Shown here piece by piece: positions 43,376 through 52,251 of a DNA stretch of 64,000 bases; the first letter of the stretch is position 1, and each line of letters starts with the position of its first letter. The stretch comes from Hyphomicrobiales bacterium (lineage in GTDB: Bacteria > Pseudomonadota > Alphaproteobacteria > Rhizobiales > Beijerinckiaceae): the NCBI GenBank assembly GCA_930633495.1, contig CAKNFJ010000001.1, positions 372,001 to 436,000 on the forward strand. Direction: 5' to 3'. The notes beneath the pieces were generated by a model, which saw only the letters and a list, made by a program, of their open reading frames with translations, had not been told where the DNA came from and ran no database searches. Made by a program: the position numbers and the translations under genes.

Positions 43376-45199
43376 ATGAACCGCCATGTCGACGACAAGT
43401 CCAAGGGCACCGCTGGGTCAGCCGAAACCACCGCGCCGGACTTCGACCAGTTCGCCCAGAACATGGGCCGCCTCGTCGAGGAATACGGCAAGGTCACCGC
43501 CGCCTATCTGAAGCCGCTCGAACGCGGCCAGGCCAAGACCGGCCAGGCCGACGAGGCGAGCGACATGGTCAAGACGCTCGGACGCGTCGCCGAGCGCTGG
43601 GTCAACGACCCCGCCAAGATCATCGAGGCGCAGGCATCGCTGACCAGCGACTTCATGAATCTCTGGACCAGCGCGTTCAAGCGCGCCGGCGGCGAGGAGG
43701 TTGCCCCCGTCGCCGAGCCCGACAAGCGCGATGCCCGCTTCAAGGATCCGGACTGGACCAACAACCCGACCTTCGACTTCATCAAGCAGGCCTATCTGAT
43801 CGGTTCGCGCTGGGCCGAGACCATGGTCGACAAGGCCGACGAGCTCGATCCGCACACCCGCAACAAGGCGCGCTTCTACGTCAAGCAGATCGCCGGTGCG
43901 CTCTCGCCGAGCAATTTCGTCGCGACCAATCCGGAGCTGCTGCGCGAAACGCTGCAGCAGAACGGCGACAACCTCGTGCGCGGCATGAAGATGTTCGCCG
44001 AGGACGTCGAAGCCGGCGGCGGGGAGCTCAAGATCCGCCAGTCCGACGCGAGCGCCTTCGAGGTCGGCGTCAATATCGCGACGACGCCGGGCAAGGTCAT
44101 CTTCCGCAACGACATCATCGAACTGATCCAGTACGCGCCCGCGACGCCGCAGGTGCTGAAGCGGCCGCTGCTGATCGTGCCGCCCTGGATCAACAAGTTC
44201 TACATTCTCGACCTCAACGCGGAGAAGAGCTTCATCCGCTGGTGCGTCCAGCAAGGGCTGACCGTGTTCTGCATCTCCTGGGTCAATCCGGATGCCCGGC
44301 ATGCGACCAAGGATTTCGAGAGCTACATGCGCGAAGGCATCTTCGCGGCCCTCGAAACGATCGAGCAGGCGACGGGCGAGAAGCGCGTTTCGGCCATCGG
44401 CTATTGCGTCGGCGGCACGCTGCTCGGCGTGACGCTGGCCTATATGGCCGCCATCGGCGACAAGCGCATCGAGAGCGCCACCTTCTTCACGACGCAGGTC
44501 GATTTCTCGCAGCCCGGCGAACTCTCGGTGTTCGTGGACGAAGAGCAGATCCGGGCGATCGAAGAGCAGATGGCGAAGACCGGCTATCTCGACGGGTCAC
44601 GCATGTCGGGCGCCTTCAACATGCTCCGGCCCAATGACCTGATCTGGTCCTACGCGATCAACAACTACCTCAAGGGCAAGGCCCCGACCCCCTTCGACCT
44701 GCTCTACTGGAACTCGGATTCGACGCGGATGCCGGCGGCGAACCATTCCTTCTATCTGCGCAACTGCTACCTCGACAACAAGCTCTCCAAGGGCGAGATG
44801 CGCATCGGCGGGAAGAAGCTCGATCTCGGCAAGGTGACGCTGCCGATCTACAATCTCGCGACGCGCGAGGACCATATCGCCCCGGCGCAATCCGTCTTCA
44901 ACGGCTCGCAATGCTTCGGCGGCCCCGTGGAGCATGTGGTTGCGGGCTCGGGTCACATTGCAGGCGTGGTCAATCCGCCGAACAAGGTGAAGTACCAGTA
45001 CTGGACGGGCGGTCCGGTCAAGGGACGCTATGCGGACTGGCTGGAGAAGGCCGAAGAGCATCCCGGCTCGTGGTGGCCGCACTGGTTCGCCTGGCTTGAG
45101 GCGCAGGCGCCGAAGAAGGTCGCAGCGCGCGAACCGGGCGGCGGCAAGCTCCCGGCGATCGCCGATGCGCCCGGCACCTACGTCAAGGTGAAGGTCTGA
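43376..45199 (+). CDS. phaC: Class I poly(3-hydroxyalkanoate) synthase PhaC
   Basis: A 607-residue polymerase that joins 3-hydroxyacyl-CoA units into storage polyester. It has the lipase-like box GYCVGG with nucleophile Cys344, catalytic Asp499 in TREDHIAP and His527 in [12 protein letters not shown]. The N-terminal PhaC domain (about 60-260) includes [10 protein letters not shown] just before the catalytic core. The start at 43376 (MNRHVDD) has GGGAGG at good spacing; an in-frame ATG at 43340 is possible. phaA/B/R are not in the window. Confidence 0.95.
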   Translation: MNRHVDDKSKGTAGSAETTAPDFDQFAQNMGRLVEEYGKVTAAYLKPLERGQAKTGQADEASDMVKTLGRVAERWVNDPAKIIEAQASLTSDFMNLWTSAFKRAGGEEVAPVAEPDKRDARFKDPDWTNNPTFDFIKQAYLIGSRWAETMVDKADELDPHTRNKARFYVKQIAGALSPSNFVATNPELLRETLQQNGDNLVRGMKMFAEDVEAGGGELKIRQSDASAFEVGVNIATTPGKVIFRNDIIELIQYAPATPQVLKRPLLIVPPWINKFYILDLNAEKSFIRWCVQQGLTVFCISWVNPDARHATKDFESYMREGIFAALETIEQATGEKRVSAIGYCVGGTLLGVTLAYMAAIGDKRIESATFFTTQVDFSQPGELSVFVDEEQIRAIEEQMAKTGYLDGSRMSGAFNMLRPNDLIWSYAINNYLKGKAPTPFDLLYWNSDSTRMPAANHSFYLRNCYLDNKLSKGEMRIGGKKLDLGKVTLPIYNLATREDHIAPAQSVFNGSQCFGGPVEHVVAGSGHIAGVVNPPNKVKYQYWTGGPVKGRYADWLEKAEEHPGSWWPHWFAWLEAQAPKKVAAREPGGGKLPAIADAPGTYVKVKV

Positions 45200-45260
45200 C
45201 GCACGCGCAAGGCGCGGCCGGGCAGCGGAAGGCGCAAATCGGCGCTAGCCGCCCCGCCCT

Positions 45261-45406
45261 GTCATTCCGGGGCTTCGCGAAGCGAAGAGCCCGGAACCCA
45301 GAACCGATGGTGCTTCGGGAAAGACCGGGGTCGGGCTGTCGCTCGAATCCATGACGCCATCGGTTCTGGGTTCCAGGTTCAGGCCTGCGGCCTGCCCCGG
45401 AATGAC
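45261..45406. repeat. Intergenic compound palindrome (family A)
   Basis: The terminal inverted repeats are perfect over 13 bp (GTCATTCCGGGGC at 45261-45273 and GCCCCGGAATGAC at 45394-45406). A second inner pair of 18 bp (GGAACCCAGAACCGATGG and its complement) nests inside, giving a long compound hairpin. It sits between the convergent phaC and FadL-like genes. Confidence 0.8.
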
Positions 45407-45502
45407 GGCGTGGTTCCGTGTTGAAATCCGCGCGTTTCTCAGTTCGCGCAGTGCTTGATCGCCCTTTTTCGCAGCGGCGGGAAGCCTTCTCCCCGAAACG
45501 AA

Positions 45503-45528
45503 AAAAGCCGGCCCGAAGGCCGGCTTTT
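45503..45528 (-). terminator. Rho-independent terminator of the FadL-like gene
   Basis: A perfect stem AAAAGCCGGCC/GGCCGGCTTTT with a CGAA loop lies 22 bases beyond the stop of the minus-strand porin gene and is followed leftward by a T-run. On the plus strand the same structure could stop phaC transcripts. Confidence 0.88.
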
Positions 45529-45550
45529 CCGAATGCTTGCAGAGGCGCCG

Positions 45551-46870
45551 TCAGTACTTGCGGACCGCCGGCTGCACGGGGATCGTCTGCGCCGGGTCGT
45601 CCCAGCGATAGGTGATGCCCGCCGAAAAGATGTTGATGTAGGGCTTGGCCTCGGCCGTGTAGAACACCGCGCCCTGCTGCGGATGGGCGCCGTTGTAGTT
45701 CACCGCCGCCTTCTTCACGTCGATGAAGGTGTAGCCGAGATCGAGCTTGATCCGGTCCGTGACCTGATAGCTCGCACCGGCGCTGAGCCACAGCCGGTCG
45801 TTGTCCGAGATGAAGATCGTGCGGTTGTGGTCGTTGACCGCCGACAGCTCGTAGCCGACACCGGCGCGCAGGGTCAGGTCGCGGTTGTATTTGTACTCGA
45901 CGCCGGCCGAGAAATACCAGGCGTCGTCATACTGGAAGTTCAGGCTGGTCGCGGGGCGGCCGTTGAGCTCGCTGACGATCGGGATGTTGCGGAAACGGCT
46001 CCAGTTCGTCCACTCGACGCCGGCATGGACCTGCCACTGATCGTTGATGACCTGCGAAACGCCGAAGACGACCGAGTCGGGCAGGTTCAGGTTAGCCTTG
46101 ACCGGAATGACGGCGAGCGGCGTGCGCAGCGTGCCTTCCAGCGTCTGGCGCACGGGCGAGCGGTAGGCCAGGCCGATGCTGGTGCCGTCGAACGGCGTCA
46201 GCGTGAAGCCGAAGCGATAGCCGAAGTCGATCGTGTCACCCTCGATGATGACCGGCGCCGCCGTCGGGCCGATGCCCGCAGCCTGCTTCAGCGAGGCGTT
46301 GAGCCACTGGACCTGCAGCGCGGCACCGACCGAGAGCCAGTCATTGACCTTGTAGCCGACGGTCGGCGCGACATTGATCGTGGCGACCTTGGCCGAGCGG
46401 CCATAGATCTGGGCCGCATGGACCTGGTTCTCGGTCTTGGAGCGCAGGCCGTAGGGCGCGCCCGTGGTCATGCCGATCCAGAACCGGTCGGTCAGCTGCC
46501 AGGCGCTGGCCGAGGCCGGAACGAAGGCGCCGTCGCCGCCGATATTGCCGGTGCCGTTCTGGATCGGGCTCGCCGGCCCGAAGGGCGAACCCAGGCGCGT
46601 CACCGATGTCGGCTCGTAGTCGGCGTTGGCGTTGATATAGGTGAAGTTCCAGTTGCTGTGCCGGCCCGGGAACATGGTGATCGTCGCCGGGTTCCAGGCC
46701 ATCGCTCCCATGCCGATGCCGCCAGACGCGGCGCCCGCATAAGCCATACCGAGGCCCTCGGCGCTCTGACCGCTGCGGATCGCGAACGAGCTGGCAGAAG
46801 CGGCACCGGCAGCCAAAAGCGCGGCAATCGAGACTGTGGCGGCTGCGGCAGTACGGACAAGGCCCTTCAT
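45551..46870 (-). CDS. OmpP1/FadL/TodX-family outer-membrane transport protein
   Basis: A 439-residue outer-membrane beta-barrel. A signal peptide (about 1-27, cleavage after ASA) leads into the FadL hatch motif SFAIRSGQSAEGLGMAYAG, and the sequence ends in a typical C-terminal strand (SAGITYRW near the end). These channels take up long-chain fatty acids or other hydrophobic compounds. The start at 46870 (MKGLVRT) gives a correct signal peptide; the longer frame does not. It is close to phaC, matching lipid-derived carbon storage. Confidence 0.92.
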   Translation of the reverse strand: MKGLVRTAAAATVSIAALLAAGAASASSFAIRSGQSAEGLGMAYAGAASGGIGMGAMAWNPATITMFPGRHSNWNFTYINANADYEPTSVTRLGSPFGPASPIQNGTGNIGGDGAFVPASASAWQLTDRFWIGMTTGAPYGLRSKTENQVHAAQIYGRSAKVATINVAPTVGYKVNDWLSVGAALQVQWLNASLKQAAGIGPTAAPVIIEGDTIDFGYRFGFTLTPFDGTSIGLAYRSPVRQTLEGTLRTPLAVIPVKANLNLPDSVVFGVSQVINDQWQVHAGVEWTNWSRFRNIPIVSELNGRPATSLNFQYDDAWYFSAGVEYKYNRDLTLRAGVGYELSAVNDHNRTIFISDNDRLWLSAGASYQVTDRIKLDLGYTFIDVKKAAVNYNGAHPQQGAVFYTAEAKPYINIFSAGITYRWDDPAQTIPVQPAVRKY

Positions 46871-47300
46871 AGAATTCCATCCCGGTTCAAGGTTCTTCGA
46901 GGCGCAGGCACCTCGCTTGATTCGGAGCATGCCGCGAGCCGTTTCCTGCCGCAATCCCGCCGGCATCGCCCGAAATCCGCCCCGGAATGCTCACATTAAC
47001 GATTCCTGAAGGCTAAAAGCGGCCAAAAGCGAGCATTTTTGCACAATGCCGAGAGGGATTGTTCAGAAAAGGATCGTTTACATAAGAACTATTGCGGTTT
47101 TTTCGCTCCTCCCGCTTCCCTTGCGCCATGCGGACTCCTCGCGGGCGAAAAGTCGCTTTGAAGGCCCCCGTTGCATTCAGGCAACATTTCCGTCACCGAT
47201 GCTGCGGGCTCGCCATGCGCCGGGACAGGCTTGCGTTTCCAACCGGCATCCGGTCAGAGTCCCGAACCCAATTAGATCGTTTGAAACGGGGGAAACAACC
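46871..47300. promoter_or_regulatory. Divergent intergenic region
   Basis: About 430 bases between the FadL-like gene (leftward) and the FAH-family gene (rightward). The part at 46990-47105 is AT-richer and likely contains the promoters. A short CGAGG/CCTCG stem lies in the FadL leader and the direct repeat AAAAGCG occurs twice near 47013. I see no gene and no clear promoter boxes. Confidence 0.35.
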
Positions 47301-48149
47301 TTGAAACTGCTCCGCTACGGCGCACTCGGCCAGGAAAAGCCGGGTCTTCTCGATGCCCAAGGCAAGTTGCGCGACCTGTCCGGCGTGGTCCCCGATCTCG
47401 CCGGCAAGGCGCTGACCTCGGCCTCGCTGGCGAAGATCAAGGCGGTCTCGCCGGAATCGCTTCCCCTGGTTGCTGGTACGCCGCGCATCGGCGCCTGCGT
47501 CGGCGATGTCCGCAACTTCATCGCCGTCGGCCTCAACTTCGCGGACCACGCGGCGGAAACGGGCGCGGAGATCCCCAAGGAGCCGATCCTGTTCAACAAG
47601 GCGCCGAACTGCATCGTCGGCCCCAACGACGACGTCACGATCCCGAAGGGTTCGCAGAAGACGGACTGGGAAGTCGAACTCGCCATCGTGATCGGCGACG
47701 GCGGCTCCTATATCGAAGAGAAGGATGCGATGGCCGCCATCGCCGGCTTCTGCGTCTGCAACGACGTCTCCGAGCGCGCCTTCCAGCAGGAGCGCGGCGG
47801 CCAGTGGGCCAAGGGCAAGGGCTGCCCGACCTTCGGCCCGCTCGGCCCCTGGCTGGTGACCACCGACGAGATCAAGGACATCCAGAATCTCGGCATGTGG
47901 CTCGAGGTCGACGGCGAGCGCGTCCAGAACGGCTCGACCAAGACGATGATCTTCGGCGCCGCCTATCTGGTCCACTATATCAGCCAGTTCATGCGCCTCG
48001 ATCCGGGCGACGTGATCACCACCGGCACCCCGCCCGGCGTCGGCCTCGGCTTCAAGCCGCCGCGCTTCCTGAAGGGCGGCGAAGTGGTGACGCTCGGCAT
48101 CGAAGGGCTCGGCGAGCAGAGGCAGAACTTCGTCGCCTACAAGGGCTGA
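47301..48149 (+). CDS. Fumarylacetoacetate hydrolase family protein
   Basis: A 282-residue hydrolase. The FAH fold is shown by RNFIAVGLNFADHA, the metal ligands in TDWEVELAIVIG (E-x-E) and FCVCNDVSERAFQ (Asp), and the C-terminal TTGTPPGVGLGFKPP. Members split C-C bonds of acylpyruvates, hydrate 2-oxo acids or act as ureidoglycolate lyases. The start is TTG at 47301, chosen because GGGGGAA precedes it and the family begins with KLLRYG right after the initiator; no ATG fits. Specificity is unknown. Confidence 0.9.
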   Translation: MKLLRYGALGQEKPGLLDAQGKLRDLSGVVPDLAGKALTSASLAKIKAVSPESLPLVAGTPRIGACVGDVRNFIAVGLNFADHAAETGAEIPKEPILFNKAPNCIVGPNDDVTIPKGSQKTDWEVELAIVIGDGGSYIEEKDAMAAIAGFCVCNDVSERAFQQERGGQWAKGKGCPTFGPLGPWLVTTDEIKDIQNLGMWLEVDGERVQNGSTKTMIFGAAYLVHYISQFMRLDPGDVITTGTPPGVGLGFKPPRFLKGGEVVTLGIEGLGEQRQNFVAYKG

Positions 48150-48304
48150 CGCCGGCGGCCTCGCCACAATAAAAGGCGCCGCCCGAGCCGCTTGACCCGG
48201 CTTGGACGGCGCAAGGATACGTTCGCTGGGGCCGAGAGGCCCTCTGCGCGGCGACTATCGCCAGCTGCCTTTGTCTGCGCATCCCCCAAATGGGGGGCAC
48301 TCGA

Positions 48305-49402
48305 TCAACGCGGCGCCGCGCTGCGGAGCAAGCCGACAAGATCCGCCTGCCGCCGCGACCCGGTCTTGGCCAGAATGCGCTTGAGCGTCGTGCGTGCCGT
48401 CGCCTCGGTCACGCCCAGCCTTTGCGCCGCCTCGCGTGGCGTGTGACCACCGGCGATCGCCGCCGCAAGGCGCGCCTCGGCCGGAGTCAGGTCGAACAAT
48501 CCGCCGATCAGCCCGGCCTCCGGTCCGGCACCTGCCATGACGGGTGTCGCCACGACGATGGCGCTGGCGAAGGAAAATACGTCGCGAGCCCGCCCGCGCA
48601 CCGGCGCGAGATGCAGCACCATCGGGGCTTCGCCATGGCGCGCCGGAATCGGCAAGGAGCGCACGGGCTGAGGCCGGTCAGGCTGCGAGATCGCGGCGAT
48701 GGCGGCCGTCAGCATCTCGTCCGCGGGGGCATGCGCGACGGCGAGGCGCGCCGAACGATCCAGGAAGACGCTGGGCATCAGCCCCTGGAACAGGTCATTG
48801 GCGTCGATCACCTGCCCTCGCAGACCGAGAACGGCCGCAGGAAGCCCCATCATTTCGAGAGCCTGCGAGGCGGCATGGGCCCGCTCCATGGCCAGCCTGC
48901 GACTGATGAGCCCGGCACGGGCGAAATGGGATCTCAGCTGCTGCAGCGCGGCAATGCCGGCGGCATCGACATAGCCATCGGCCAGCGAGCGCTCGCAGTG
49001 AACGATGGTCATGTCGCCGGTCGGCGCGGTGATGACCGTGGCGACGCCCGAGCCATAGCCCGCAGGGATCAGGAAATCCTGATAGATGGGCTCGCGCGCG
49101 ATCTCCTCGCGGCTGAAGACGTCCTGATCGGTGATGAAGCCGTGCCGGCCATGAGCCAGCAGGCGCTGGGCCCTCTCGTTGACCCCGAAGGGAATGCGCT
49201 GCAGCAGCCCCTCATAGGCCTCTCCGAATTCCGGCGAGGAAGCGATCAGCCGCGGATCGTCGTCGAGAACCGTCGCGAGCAGGGCCTCCCTGCAGCGGGC
49301 GAGGCGAGCCGTATCCCGCAGCACGCGGGACCAGCCCTCAGGCACGATCGCGGCTTCGTAGATGCCGTCGATCAGGGTATTTTCGAACTCGCTGCCCGGC
49401 AC
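48305..49402 (-). CDS. LuxR-type helix-turn-helix transcriptional regulator
   Basis: A 365-residue protein with a C-terminal LuxR DNA-binding domain (LTPAEARLAAAIAGGHTPRE, then LGVTEATARTTLKRILAKTG). The N-terminal 290 residues probably form a PAS/GAF-like sensor region (INDANDLFQ-like segment at VIDANDLFQGLMPSVF), without a recognised ligand. This kind of standalone LuxR protein is common in Hyphomicrobiales. Its target is unknown. Confidence 0.83.
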   Translation of the reverse strand: MPGSEFENTLIDGIYEAAIVPEGWSRVLRDTARLARCREALLATVLDDDPRLIASSPEFGEAYEGLLQRIPFGVNERAQRLLAHGRHGFITDQDVFSREEIAREPIYQDFLIPAGYGSGVATVITAPTGDMTIVHCERSLADGYVDAAGIAALQQLRSHFARAGLISRRLAMERAHAASQALEMMGLPAAVLGLRGQVIDANDLFQGLMPSVFLDRSARLAVAHAPADEMLTAAIAAISQPDRPQPVRSLPIPARHGEAPMVLHLAPVRGRARDVFSFASAIVVATPVMAGAGPEAGLIGGLFDLTPAEARLAAAIAGGHTPREAAQRLGVTEATARTTLKRILAKTGSRRQADLVGLLRSAAPR

Positions 49403-49447
49403 CGCGCCTACCTCTGGATCGTTAGCCTAGCCCCGCCTCAACAAAAT

Positions 49448-49469
49448 ACCTCCCCCAAGTGGGGGAGGT
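49448..49469 (-). terminator. Rho-independent terminator of argC
   Basis: A perfect 9-bp stem ACCTCCCCC/GGGGGAGGT with loop AAGT lies 50 bases beyond the argC stop, followed leftward by ATTTTGTT. Confidence 0.82.
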
Positions 49470-49518
49470 TCCATGCTCCTTTAGCCGAAGACACGCGGCG
49501 GGGCCTCGCCGGGCCTGC

Positions 49519-50454
49519 TCAGCCTTCCGGCAGGCCGAGCATCAGGCGGATGTTCTGGACGGCGGCTCCCGAAGCGCCCTTGCCCAGATTGTCGAGGCGG
49601 GCGACGAGAACGGCCTGGCCGAGATCGTCCTGCCCGAAGACGCGCAGTTCGAGCTTGTTGGTGTCGTTCAGCGCCTCCGGCTCGATCTTGCCGCTCATGC
49701 CGTCCTGGGAGAGCACGCTGACATAGGTCGAGCCAGCATAGCGCTCGGCGAGCGCGTGATGCAGATCGCCGACACTCGGCCGGCCCGGAAGCGTATCGAG
49801 ATGCAGCGGGATCGAGACCAGCATGCCCTGCCGGAAATTCCCGACGGACGGCACGAAGATCGGGCGCCGGGTCAGCCGGGCATAAGCCTGCAGCTCCGGC
49901 AGATGCTTGTGGCGCAGGCCGAGGCCGTAGAGTTCGAAGGCCGGAGCGACGCCGGTCTCGAACTCCTCGATCATCGACTTGCCGCCGCCGGAATAACCGG
50001 ACACCGCGTTGACGGTGACGGGATGATCCTGCGCCAGCAGGCCCGCATCGACGAGCGGCCGCAGCAACGCGATGGCCCCCGTTGGATAGCAGCCGGGGTT
50101 GGCGACCCGATCGGCCTTGGCGATCTTCTCGGCATGGCCGGGAGCGAGCTCCGCGAAGCCATAGACCCAGCCCGGCGCGATGCGATGCGCGGTCGCGGCA
50201 TCGACGATCTTGGGAGCATCGCTGCCGAGTTCATCGGCGAGCGCGACGGACTCCTTGGCCGCATCGTCCGGCAGGCAGAGCACGACGAGGTCGACGCCCG
50301 CCATCATGTCCTTGCGCGCGGCCGGATCCTTGCGCTTGTCCGGGTCGATGCTCTTGACCGCGACCTCCGGCACGACCGCCAGCCTTTCGCGGATACCGAG
50401 ACCGGTGGTGCCGGCTTCGCCGTCGATGAAGATGGTTTTCAGGTTCTGGCTCAT
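49519..50454 (-). CDS. argC: N-acetyl-gamma-glutamyl-phosphate reductase (type II)
   Basis: A 311-residue enzyme of arginine synthesis that reduces N-acetylglutamyl phosphate to the semialdehyde using NADPH. The N-terminal motif FIDGEAGTTGLGI and catalytic Cys122 in NPGCYPTGAI are present, along with the short architecture of type II ArgC. The start at 50454 has CGGGGG upstream. Its leader carries a promoter, a short Arg-rich ORF and a terminator, described separately, so expression is probably set by arginine supply. In relatives it usually follows rpsI directly; here 2.6 kb separates them. Confidence 0.96.
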   Translation of the reverse strand: MSQNLKTIFIDGEAGTTGLGIRERLAVVPEVAVKSIDPDKRKDPAARKDMMAGVDLVVLCLPDDAAKESVALADELGSDAPKIVDAATAHRIAPGWVYGFAELAPGHAEKIAKADRVANPGCYPTGAIALLRPLVDAGLLAQDHPVTVNAVSGYSGGGKSMIEEFETGVAPAFELYGLGLRHKHLPELQAYARLTRRPIFVPSVGNFRQGMLVSIPLHLDTLPGRPSVGDLHHALAERYAGSTYVSVLSQDGMSGKIEPEALNDTNKLELRVFGQDDLGQAVLVARLDNLGKGASGAAVQNIRLMLGLPEG

Positions 50455-50496
50455 CAGGACCCCCGATCACTGGGCAGGCGAGTTGGCTAAAGGCAT

Positions 50497-50527
50497 AAAA
50501 AAAACCGCGCTCCAGGGCGCGGTCGCG
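50497..50527 (-). terminator. Attenuator terminator in the argC leader
   Basis: Stem ACCGCGC/GCGCGGT (50523-50517 with 50510-50504), loop CCTGGA, then eight Ts (50504-50497), ending 43 bases before the argC start. The 5' arm overlaps the segment CGCGACCGCGCC (50527-50516), which can instead pair with GGCGCGCCCGCG inside the leader ORF (50566-50555), 10 of 12 positions, preventing termination. Confidence 0.85.
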
Positions 50528-50550
50528 GGCGTTCGGTCAACAGCCGAGCG

Positions 50551-50610
50551 TCATCGCGGGCGCGCCGGGGCGGCCTGGTACGGGCGACGTCGGATGAAGC
50601 TCTTCATCAT
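50551..50610 (-). CDS. Arginine-rich leader peptide of argC (candidate attenuator peptide)
   Basis: A 19-residue ORF, MMKSFIRRRPYQAAPARPR, with five Arg including three in a row (codons 7-9: CGA CGT CGC). It starts one to a few bases after the predicted transcription start and ends 28 bases before the terminator stem. It has no Shine-Dalgarno, as expected for a leaderless message. Ribosome stalling at the Arg run would leave codons 15-19 free to form the antiterminator; reading through would cover them and allow termination. The roles are inferred from the architecture; the ORF and pairings are seen directly. Confidence 0.75.
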   Translation of the reverse strand: MMKSFIRRRPYQAAPARPR

Positions 50611-50616
50611 GGCTAC

Positions 50617-50647
50617 CGTATATGTTCGCGCTTGGGCGAGGTGTCAA
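50617..50647 (-). promoter_or_regulatory. Promoter of the argC leader transcript
   Basis: Read leftward, a consensus -35 TTGACA (50647-50642) is followed after 17 bases by CATATA (50624-50619), or TATACG at 50622-50617 with a 19-base spacer. Transcription would begin at about 50611-50613, almost at the ATG of the leader peptide (50610). Confidence 0.72.
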
Positions 50648-50667
50648 TCGGAGCTTGCACGGGAGGC

Positions 50668-50769
50668 GTCATTCTCGGGCGGAGCGAAGCGCAGACCCGA
50701 GAATCTCTTGCAGAAGGAGGCGCTTGAGCCTCCGTGTCATGAGATGCTCGGGTCGAGCCCGAGCATGAC
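50668..50769. repeat. Intergenic compound palindrome (family B)
   Basis: The ends are GTCATTCTCGGGC and GCCCGAGCATGAC. It contains hairpins ATTCTCGGG..CCCGAGAAT, GGAGGC..GCCTCC and ATGCTCGGG..CCCGAGCAT. It lies just upstream of the argC leader promoter and downstream of the ureohydrolase gene. Confidence 0.78.
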
Positions 50770-50831
50770 GGTAGCGGCCCCGAAAATGCGAGTCATCTGA
50801 ATCGCTTCGCCGCCTTTCCTCGCGAAGCGAT

Positions 50832-51788
50832 TCAACCGGCCCGCTTCAGCGCCAGCGTCTGGATATGGTGCTGCACGATCGTCGCGGCCGCGATCGCGGT
50901 GATATCGGCATGGTCGTAGGGCGGCGAAACCTCGACGACATCCATGCCGCGGATGTCGAGATCGCGCAGCGCCCAGAGCACGCGCAAGGCCTGGTCCACG
51001 CTGAAGCCGCCCGAGACCGGCGTACCCGTCCCCGGTGCGAAAGCAGGGTCGAGCGCGTCGATGTCGAAGGTGAGATAGGCCGGCCCCTGCCCCACCCGCT
51101 CCCGAATGCGCTGCACCGTCCCGGTCACGCCGAATTCGTGCGCTTCGTAGGCGTCGAGGATGGCGATCCCGCAATCGCGGGGCGCGACCGTGCGGATGCC
51201 GATCTGAATCGAGCGATCGACCTCGATCAGGCCCTCGCGCACGGCTTCCAGCACGAAGCTGCCATGGCCGATGCCGCCCGGGCCGTCGTCCCAGGTATCC
51301 TGATGTGCGTCGAACTGGATCAGCGCCAGCTTGCCGTGACGGGCGACATGGGCGCGCAGCAGAGGCAGGGTGACGAAATGGTAGCCGCCCAGCGTGACGA
51401 GATGGGCGCCGGAAGCGAGAATGCCCGCGGCCTCCACCTCGATCGCCCTGGCGCAGCCCGGCAGATCGCCCCGCGGCAATGCGCAATCGCCGTAATCGAC
51501 TGCGGAGAGCCGGGCGAAAGGATCGATGCCGGACGGATATTGCGGCTCGCCATCGAAGATCGCGCTGGCGCGCCGGATCGCCTGCGGCCCGAAGCGGGTT
51601 CCCGGCCGGTTGGTGACGGAAAGATCGAAGGGCACACCCCAGATCACGAGGTCGCTTCCGGCGACGTCCTTGCCGTAGCGGCGGCGCATGAACGACAGAG
51701 CTCCGGCATAGGTCAGATCGGCCGCTCCGCCGCGCCTGTCCCCGGCGAAGGCATGGTCGATCGGCGGCTTGTCGGCGATTTCGGTCAT
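50832..51788 (-). CDS. speB: Ureohydrolase, probable agmatinase (SpeB-like)
   Basis: A 318-residue manganese hydrolase. Metal motifs are present as the His in LGGYHF (normally GGDH), DAHQD and FDIDALDP, and the family segment RPGTRFGPQAIRRAS is clear. Agmatinases split agmatine to putrescine and urea. The GGYH variant means another guanidino substrate is possible. The start at 51788 (MTEIADKP) is typical; an upstream ATG at 51803 also fits. It lies between argC and a small membrane protein gene. Confidence 0.85.
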   Translation of the reverse strand: MTEIADKPPIDHAFAGDRRGGAADLTYAGALSFMRRRYGKDVAGSDLVIWGVPFDLSVTNRPGTRFGPQAIRRASAIFDGEPQYPSGIDPFARLSAVDYGDCALPRGDLPGCARAIEVEAAGILASGAHLVTLGGYHFVTLPLLRAHVARHGKLALIQFDAHQDTWDDGPGGIGHGSFVLEAVREGLIEVDRSIQIGIRTVAPRDCGIAILDAYEAHEFGVTGTVQRIRERVGQGPAYLTFDIDALDPAFAPGTGTPVSGGFSVDQALRVLWALRDLDIRGMDVVEVSPPYDHADITAIAAATIVQHHIQTLALKRAG

Positions 51789-51803
51789 GATCGTCTCGGG
51801 CAA

Positions 51804-52082
51804 TCAGCGGCGGGCCACGAACCAGACATACAGGCACCAGGGCAGAATCAGGGCCAGCGCCGTCAGCACGAGCCGCAGCATCGTCCAGGCGTTGGCGTTG
51901 CTCAGCGCGCGGCCATCCAGCTCCGGCACGCCATGGATGAAGCCGAGCGCCACGGCCGGAGCGAGAAAGATGGCCAGCGCCCGGCCGATGCGCTGCCCGC
52001 GCGGAAGATCCTCCCGCGCCAGCATCAGCAAGGCCGGCACCGCGATCATGCCGAAGGCGATCAGGACGAGAACGACGCGCAT
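51804..52082 (-). CDS. Small membrane protein of unknown function
   Basis: A 92-residue protein with three predicted membrane helices: about 3-21 (VVLVLIAFGMIAVPALLML), 33-50 (IGRALAIFLAPAVALGFI) and 67-88 (MLRLVLTALALILPWCLYVWFV). I do not recognise the family. It ends 16 bases before the ureohydrolase start and may be co-transcribed with it. The Shine-Dalgarno is weak. Confidence 0.6.
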   Translation of the reverse strand: MRVVLVLIAFGMIAVPALLMLAREDLPRGQRIGRALAIFLAPAVALGFIHGVPELDGRALSNANAWTMLRLVLTALALILPWCLYVWFVARR

Positions 52083-52133
52083 GGGTTCTTGCTACATCAG
52101 CGGCGGGCGGCACGCGAGAGGCCACCCGCCGGC

Positions 52134-52232
52134 GTCATTCTCGGGCGGAGCGAAGCGCAGACCCGAGAATCTTGCGCCGGAGGGCGCAGATGCCACTTCG
52201 GCACGAGATGCTCGGGTCGAGCCCGAGCATGG
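52134..52232. repeat. Intergenic compound palindrome (family B)
   Basis: It begins GTCATTCTCGGGCGGAGCG and ends GCCCGAGCATGGC. The first 37 bases match the copy at 50668, including the hairpin with loop CGGAGCGAAGCGCAGA, while the middle differs (GCGCC..GGGCGC). It is found directly downstream of the SDR gene. Confidence 0.75.
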
Positions 52233-52251
52233 CGGCGGCGGCCCGGAAGGA

